Positions 22,260-25,169 of a stretch of DNA of 25,169 nt are shown here, one piece after another. Position 1 is the stretch's first letter, and every line of letters starts with the position of its first letter. The translations under genes and the position numbers were made by a program. The notes below the pieces were generated by a model. That model saw only the letters and a list, made by a program, of their open reading frames with translations, was not told the DNA's origin and did not search any database. This DNA is from JAQSWP01 sp050185515 (GTDB lineage Bacteria > Pseudomonadota > Alphaproteobacteria > Reyranellales > JAQSWP01): NCBI GenBank assembly GCA_050185515.1, contig JBFWZG010000038.1, forward strand, positions 1 through 25,169. The letters are read 5' to 3'.

Positions 22260-23381
22260 TCAGGGCTGGCGCGGGGCGGCGGCGCGCAGGGTCCAGCCGC
22301 CGGCTTCCTCGGTCAGCGCGATCCCCGACTGGGCCAGAACGGCCCGCAATTGCTGGGGCGTACCGGCATGGTGCAGCGTGATCCGGGCCGCGCCGACGCC
22401 TAGTGAGCGCACCTCTATGCGCCTGACCGCCGGCACCGCCGCCAATTGCTTGCGCAGCGCGATCCATTCCGAGAGCTGCGCCACCGGGGCCACGGCGTCC
22501 AGCGCCCCGCCCGGACCGCTGTCGATCGCCGCAGCCGCCTTCCAGTTCTCCTCGACTTCTTGGGAAATGGCGATCGCCGTGGCCAGCAGGGCCTCCGGCG
22601 GCCGTTTCGGGCTGACCTGGATGCGCAGCCCCTGCTCGAGGCCGATCGTGTAGCGCACCACGATAAGCTGCTCGATCGTGTCGCCGGCGCCGGCGGTCGC
22701 GAACGCTACCAGCACCGATTGCGTGCCGTAACGCTGGGCGATGGCCGCCAGCGCCTCCTTGTTGCCGGCCACGGCCTGCTCGGCAGTGATCGCCTGTAGG
22801 TCGGCAAGATCGCCCAGCGGCGTCAGCAGGGGCACCAGCCCCTTGCCGGCCGCCACTTTCAGCCACGCCTCGCGCCACGGGTTGCGGTCGTCGAACAGCT
22901 GCACCGTGCTGCCGTCGCGCCATACGGGCAGCACAAGCACCGGCTGGCTTGGCGTTTCGGCGATCGGAATGGCGGCCTGCTGCATGAGCCGCCGCGCCGC
23001 CTCGGGCTTGAAGCTGACCGAGAGATCGGCGAGATAGCGCACGGCGGAATTGCGCTCGTTGGCCACTTGGAAGCCCGCCACCAGATCCGGCAGCGCCTTG
23101 GCATCGATCGACGGCAGGCGCGGATGGTCGGCCCGCAGGGCGAGGCGCTCCAGCAGCAGGCGGGCGGCGCGCAACTGCCCGGCCGTGATCGCCCGTTCGC
23201 GCGCCTCACGCGCGTTCTCCGCCGTTGCATCGACCGGCACGCCCGTAACGGTGTAGACGTCGGCCAGCGTCGCGGCATTGCTCCGTCCCCCAACGGCAGC
23301 CAGCGCCACGGCGACGCCGAACACGGCGACGGCCAGCCTGGCGGCGATTGACAGGGTCGGAAGCGGATGCGGGCTGGCCAT
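22260..23381 (-). CDS. DUF2066 domain exported protein
   Basis: A 373-residue protein with an N-terminal signal peptide (AARLAVAVFGVAVALAAVGGRSNA). The mature region opens with DVYTVTGVPVDATAENAREARERAITAGQLRAARLLLERLAL, the hallmark of DUF2066, followed by VAGFQVANERNSAVRYLADLSVSFKPEAARRLM and QPVLVLPVWRDGSTVQLFDDRNPWREAW, also typical. The second half has a repeat-like tail ending LTEEAGGWTLRAA. The biochemical role is unknown; the family is periplasmic and lies next to AI-2E and hdaA genes in many Alphaproteobacteria. It heads the five-gene minus-strand operon; 70 bp separate it from the permease gene, with no terminator visible. A GGGGAAA site precedes the start. Confidence 0.88.
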   Translation of the reverse strand: MASPHPLPTLSIAARLAVAVFGVAVALAAVGGRSNAATLADVYTVTGVPVDATAENAREARERAITAGQLRAARLLLERLALRADHPRLPSIDAKALPDLVAGFQVANERNSAVRYLADLSVSFKPEAARRLMQQAAIPIAETPSQPVLVLPVWRDGSTVQLFDDRNPWREAWLKVAAGKGLVPLLTPLGDLADLQAITAEQAVAGNKEALAAIAQRYGTQSVLVAFATAGAGDTIEQLIVVRYTIGLEQGLRIQVSPKRPPEALLATAIAISQEVEENWKAAAAIDSGPGGALDAVAPVAQLSEWIALRKQLAAVPAVRRIEVRSLGVGAARITLHHAGTPQQLRAVLAQSGIALTEEAGGWTLRAAAPRQP

Positions 23382-23404
23382 GGATTTCCCCGTGGTTTCG
23401 AGCG

Positions 23405-23434
23405 GTTATGGCGTTGCAAACCGTTCCCGATCAA
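23405..23434 (-). promoter_or_regulatory. Possible promoter of the DUF2066-hdaA operon
   Basis: On the minus strand TTGATC (23434-23429) and CATAAC (23410-23405) are 18 bp apart, 23 bp upstream of the DUF2066 start. Each hexamer matches four of six consensus bases. It lies in the divergent spacer shared with purM, for which no better promoter was seen. Confidence 0.35.
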
Positions 23435-23486
23435 GTCATTTTCGCCCCGAACCCAGCCCAAGTCACGCTTCGCAGCCGAGGCCCCG

Positions 23487-24557
23487 GTGACCGTCAGAAA
23501 CTCCCTTACCTACCGAGATGCGGGCGTCGATATCGATGCCGGCGAAGCCTTGGTCGACGCCATCAAGCCGCTGGCCCGGCTGACCGACCGTCCCGGGGTG
23601 GTCGGCGGGCTTGGCGGCTTCGGCGCGCTGTTCGACCTCAAGGCGGCCGGCTTCGTCGATCCCCTGCTGGTGTCCGGCACGGATGGCGTCGGGACCAAGC
23701 TGAAAGTGGCGATCGAGGCCAACTATCACGACACGGTGGGCGTCGATCTGGTCGCCATGTGCGTCAACGACATTGTCGTCCAGGGCGCCCAGCCGCTGTT
23801 CTTTCTCGACTATTACGCCACCGGCAAGCTTGACGTCGCAGCCGGCCGCGCCGTGGTTGCCGGCATCGCCAAGGGCTGCCGTCAGGCCGATTGCGCCTTG
23901 ATCGGCGGCGAGACGGCGGAAATGCCGGGGATGTACGCCGAGGGCGACTACGATCTGGCGGGCTTCGCCGTTGGCGCTGTGGAGCGCGAAGGCCTGCTGC
24001 CTCGGCCCGATATCGGACCGGGTGACGTGGTGATCGGCCTGCCCTCGAGCGGCGTGCATTCCAATGGTTTCTCGCTGGTCCGCAAGGTGGTCGAAGTCAA
24101 CGGCCTCTCCTATGCTGCGCCGGCGCCGTTCGAACCTGAAACCTCGCTCGGTGTTGCGCTCCTGACGCCGACCCGGATCTATGTCCGTTCCTGTCTAGGC
24201 GCGATCACGGCCGGCGGCGTGAAGGGGCTGGCGCATATCACCGGCGGCGGGCTGGTCGACAATATTCCGCGCGTGCTGCCCGATGGCTGCATCGCCAGGC
24301 TCGATGCGCGACGCTGGACGCTGCCGCCGGTATTCCGCTGGCTGGCTCGGGCCGGCGGCGTCACGGCCGCCGACATGGCGCGCACCTTCAACTGCGGGAT
24401 CGGCATGGTCGTGGTCTGCGCCGAAGCGGACGTTGACGGAGTGATCGGCGCGCTGCGCCGCGGCGGCGAGAACGCCAGCGTGATCGGCTGCATCGAGGCC
24501 GGCGCCGGCGACGCCGCCTGCATCGTCGAGGGCGCGGACACGGCATGGCGCGTCTGA
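23487..24557 (+). CDS. purM: Phosphoribosylformylglycinamidine cyclo-ligase (AIR synthetase)
   Basis: A 356-residue ATP-dependent enzyme that closes the imidazole ring of 5-aminoimidazole ribonucleotide, the fifth step of purine synthesis. SLTYRDAGVDIDAGEALVDAIKPL at the N-terminus, GTDGVGTKLKVAIEANYHDTVGVDLVAMCVNDI, the GGETAEMPGMYAEGDYDLAGFAVG loop and HITGGGLVDNIPRVLP are textbook PurM signatures. I chose GTG 23487: it has GAGG 8 bases upstream and gives the usual family length, whereas the open frame back to 23367 codes for nonconserved residues and would overlap the DUF2066 start. The purN start lies inside its last codons (13-bp overlap), so the two are coupled. Confidence 0.96.
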   Translation: MTVRNSLTYRDAGVDIDAGEALVDAIKPLARLTDRPGVVGGLGGFGALFDLKAAGFVDPLLVSGTDGVGTKLKVAIEANYHDTVGVDLVAMCVNDIVVQGAQPLFFLDYYATGKLDVAAGRAVVAGIAKGCRQADCALIGGETAEMPGMYAEGDYDLAGFAVGAVEREGLLPRPDIGPGDVVIGLPSSGVHSNGFSLVRKVVEVNGLSYAAPAPFEPETSLGVALLTPTRIYVRSCLGAITAGGVKGLAHITGGGLVDNIPRVLPDGCIARLDARRWTLPPVFRWLARAGGVTAADMARTFNCGIGMVVVCAEADVDGVIGALRRGGENASVIGCIEAGAGDAACIVEGADTAWRV

Positions 24558-25169
24558 AGCTCGGAATCCTGATTTCCGGGCGCGGCAGCAACTTGCAGGC
24601 GCTGGCGCGCGCCTTCGCCGCGTCTGACGCACGCGCCGAGATCGCCCTCGTCGTCAGCAGCACTCATTCGGCCGGGGGGCTGATCTGGGCGCGGCAGCAG
24701 GGCCTGCCCTGCCAGGTCGTCGACCATCGCGATCACGCCGACCGGGCGGCGTTCGATGCCGCGCTCGATGAGCGTCTGCGCGCGGCCGGCGTCGAACTGA
24801 TCTGCCTGGCGGGCTTCATGCGGCTGTTGGGCGACAGTTTCGTCGAGGCATGGCGCGACCGGATGGTCAATATCCATCCATCCCTGCTGCCGGCCTTCAA
24901 GGGACGCCATCCGCAGCGCCAGGCGATCGAAGCCGGTGTCCGCATCAGCGGCTGCACGGTGCATTTCGTGCGACCGGCGATGGATGCTGGCCCGATCATC
25001 GGTCAGGCCGCCGTCCCGGTTCAGGCCGACGACGACGAAACTTCGCTCGCCAGCCGCATTCTCGAAGCCGAGCACAGGCTGTACCCGGCTGTGGTGCAGC
25101 TTATTGCCGAAGGTGCCATCGAGGTGCGCGGCGAGCGCGTCGTGCTGGCCCCAACGGCGCGGGAAAGAT
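24545..25169 (+). CDS. purN: Phosphoribosylglycinamide formyltransferase (3' end missing)
   Basis: The frame starts at ATG 24545 inside the end of purM and stays open to the window edge, giving 208 residues of a protein usually about 200-220 long, so only a short tail is missing. It transfers a formyl group from 10-formyltetrahydrofolate to glycinamide ribonucleotide, the third step of purine synthesis. The phosphate-binding ISGRGSNLQAL lies at residues 9-19, and the catalytic residues are Asn109 and His111 in VNIHPSLLPAFKG and Asp147 in AMDAGPIIGQAAVPV. LICLAGFMRLLG is also conserved. The overlapping purM-purN order is common in Alphaproteobacteria. Confidence 0.95.
   Translation, partial: MARLKLGILISGRGSNLQALARAFAASDARAEIALVVSSTHSAGGLIWARQQGLPCQVVDHRDHADRAAFDAALDERLRAAGVELICLAGFMRLLGDSFVEAWRDRMVNIHPSLLPAFKGRHPQRQAIEAGVRISGCTVHFVRPAMDAGPIIGQAAVPVQADDDETSLASRILEAEHRLYPAVVQLIAEGAIEVRGERVVLAPTARER

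Noticed and set aside
20798..22381. A 527-codon plus-strand frame opposite the AI-2E permease
   Set aside because: Very rich in Gln, Arg, His and Asp, which is the expected antisense of a Leu/Ala/Val-rich membrane protein; not a real gene.
23414..23442. A TTGCAA / CATTTT pair as purM promoter
   Set aside because: The 17-bp spacing is right, but the -10 matches at only three of six positions, so it was not listed.

Overview
This window looks like a piece of a GC-rich alphaproteobacterial chromosome. The order purN-purM / DUF2066 - AI-2E permease - hdaA, with ppk1-ppx, rnd and aspS close by, is a familiar housekeeping neighbourhood in Rhodospirillales-like and related Alphaproteobacteria. An EipB-family (DUF1849) envelope protein, a DUF2066 protein and an HdaA-type DnaA regulator agree with that. 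The exact genus cannot be fixed from the sequence. I found no insertion sequences, phage genes, CRISPR arrays, tRNA or rRNA genes. Twenty-two protein-coding genes are supported; the first and last are cut by the window edges.

Left part (1-9300): the 3' part of an SsuD-like flavin monooxygenase; a solitary rpmG (ribosomal protein L33) with its own promoter and terminator; an overlapping pair of an MBOAT O-acyltransferase and an SGNH-hydrolase-like membrane-anchored protein, which is the layout of polymer O-acylation cassettes; a secreted alpha/beta hydrolase facing them; a PuuC-like aldehyde dehydrogenase with a strong terminator; a patatin-like phospholipase followed by a Mak-like ROK sugar kinase; and EipB on the opposite strand.

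Middle part (9300-19030): a D-2-hydroxyacid dehydrogenase converges on a SPOR-domain lipoprotein with a five-unit 15-bp tandem repeat. aspS and rnd are divergent. ppk1-ppx form a polyphosphate operon running leftwards, with a sixA-like histidine phosphatase divergent from it. The ppk1/sixA intergenic region holds a good candidate PHO box: two GTCAT cores exactly 11 bp apart, 10 bp upstream of a -10-like hexamer, oriented toward ppk1.

Right part (19030-25169): a tightly packed minus-strand operon, DUF2066 - AI-2E permease - hdaA - SDR-like protein - DUF2147 protein, with ATGA and TGATG overlaps, so a DNA-replication regulator is probably co-translated with envelope proteins. The SDR-like protein has lost the YxxxK catalytic pair. 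Divergent from this operon are purM (GTG start) and purN, two steps of purine biosynthesis, overlapping by 13 bp; purN runs off the end.

Overall this is mostly conserved core genome. I did not find a clear undescribed system. The points most worth following up are the putative Pho control of ppk1, the active-site-less SDR coupled to DUF2147, and the MBOAT-SGNH pair facing a secreted esterase-like hydrolase.
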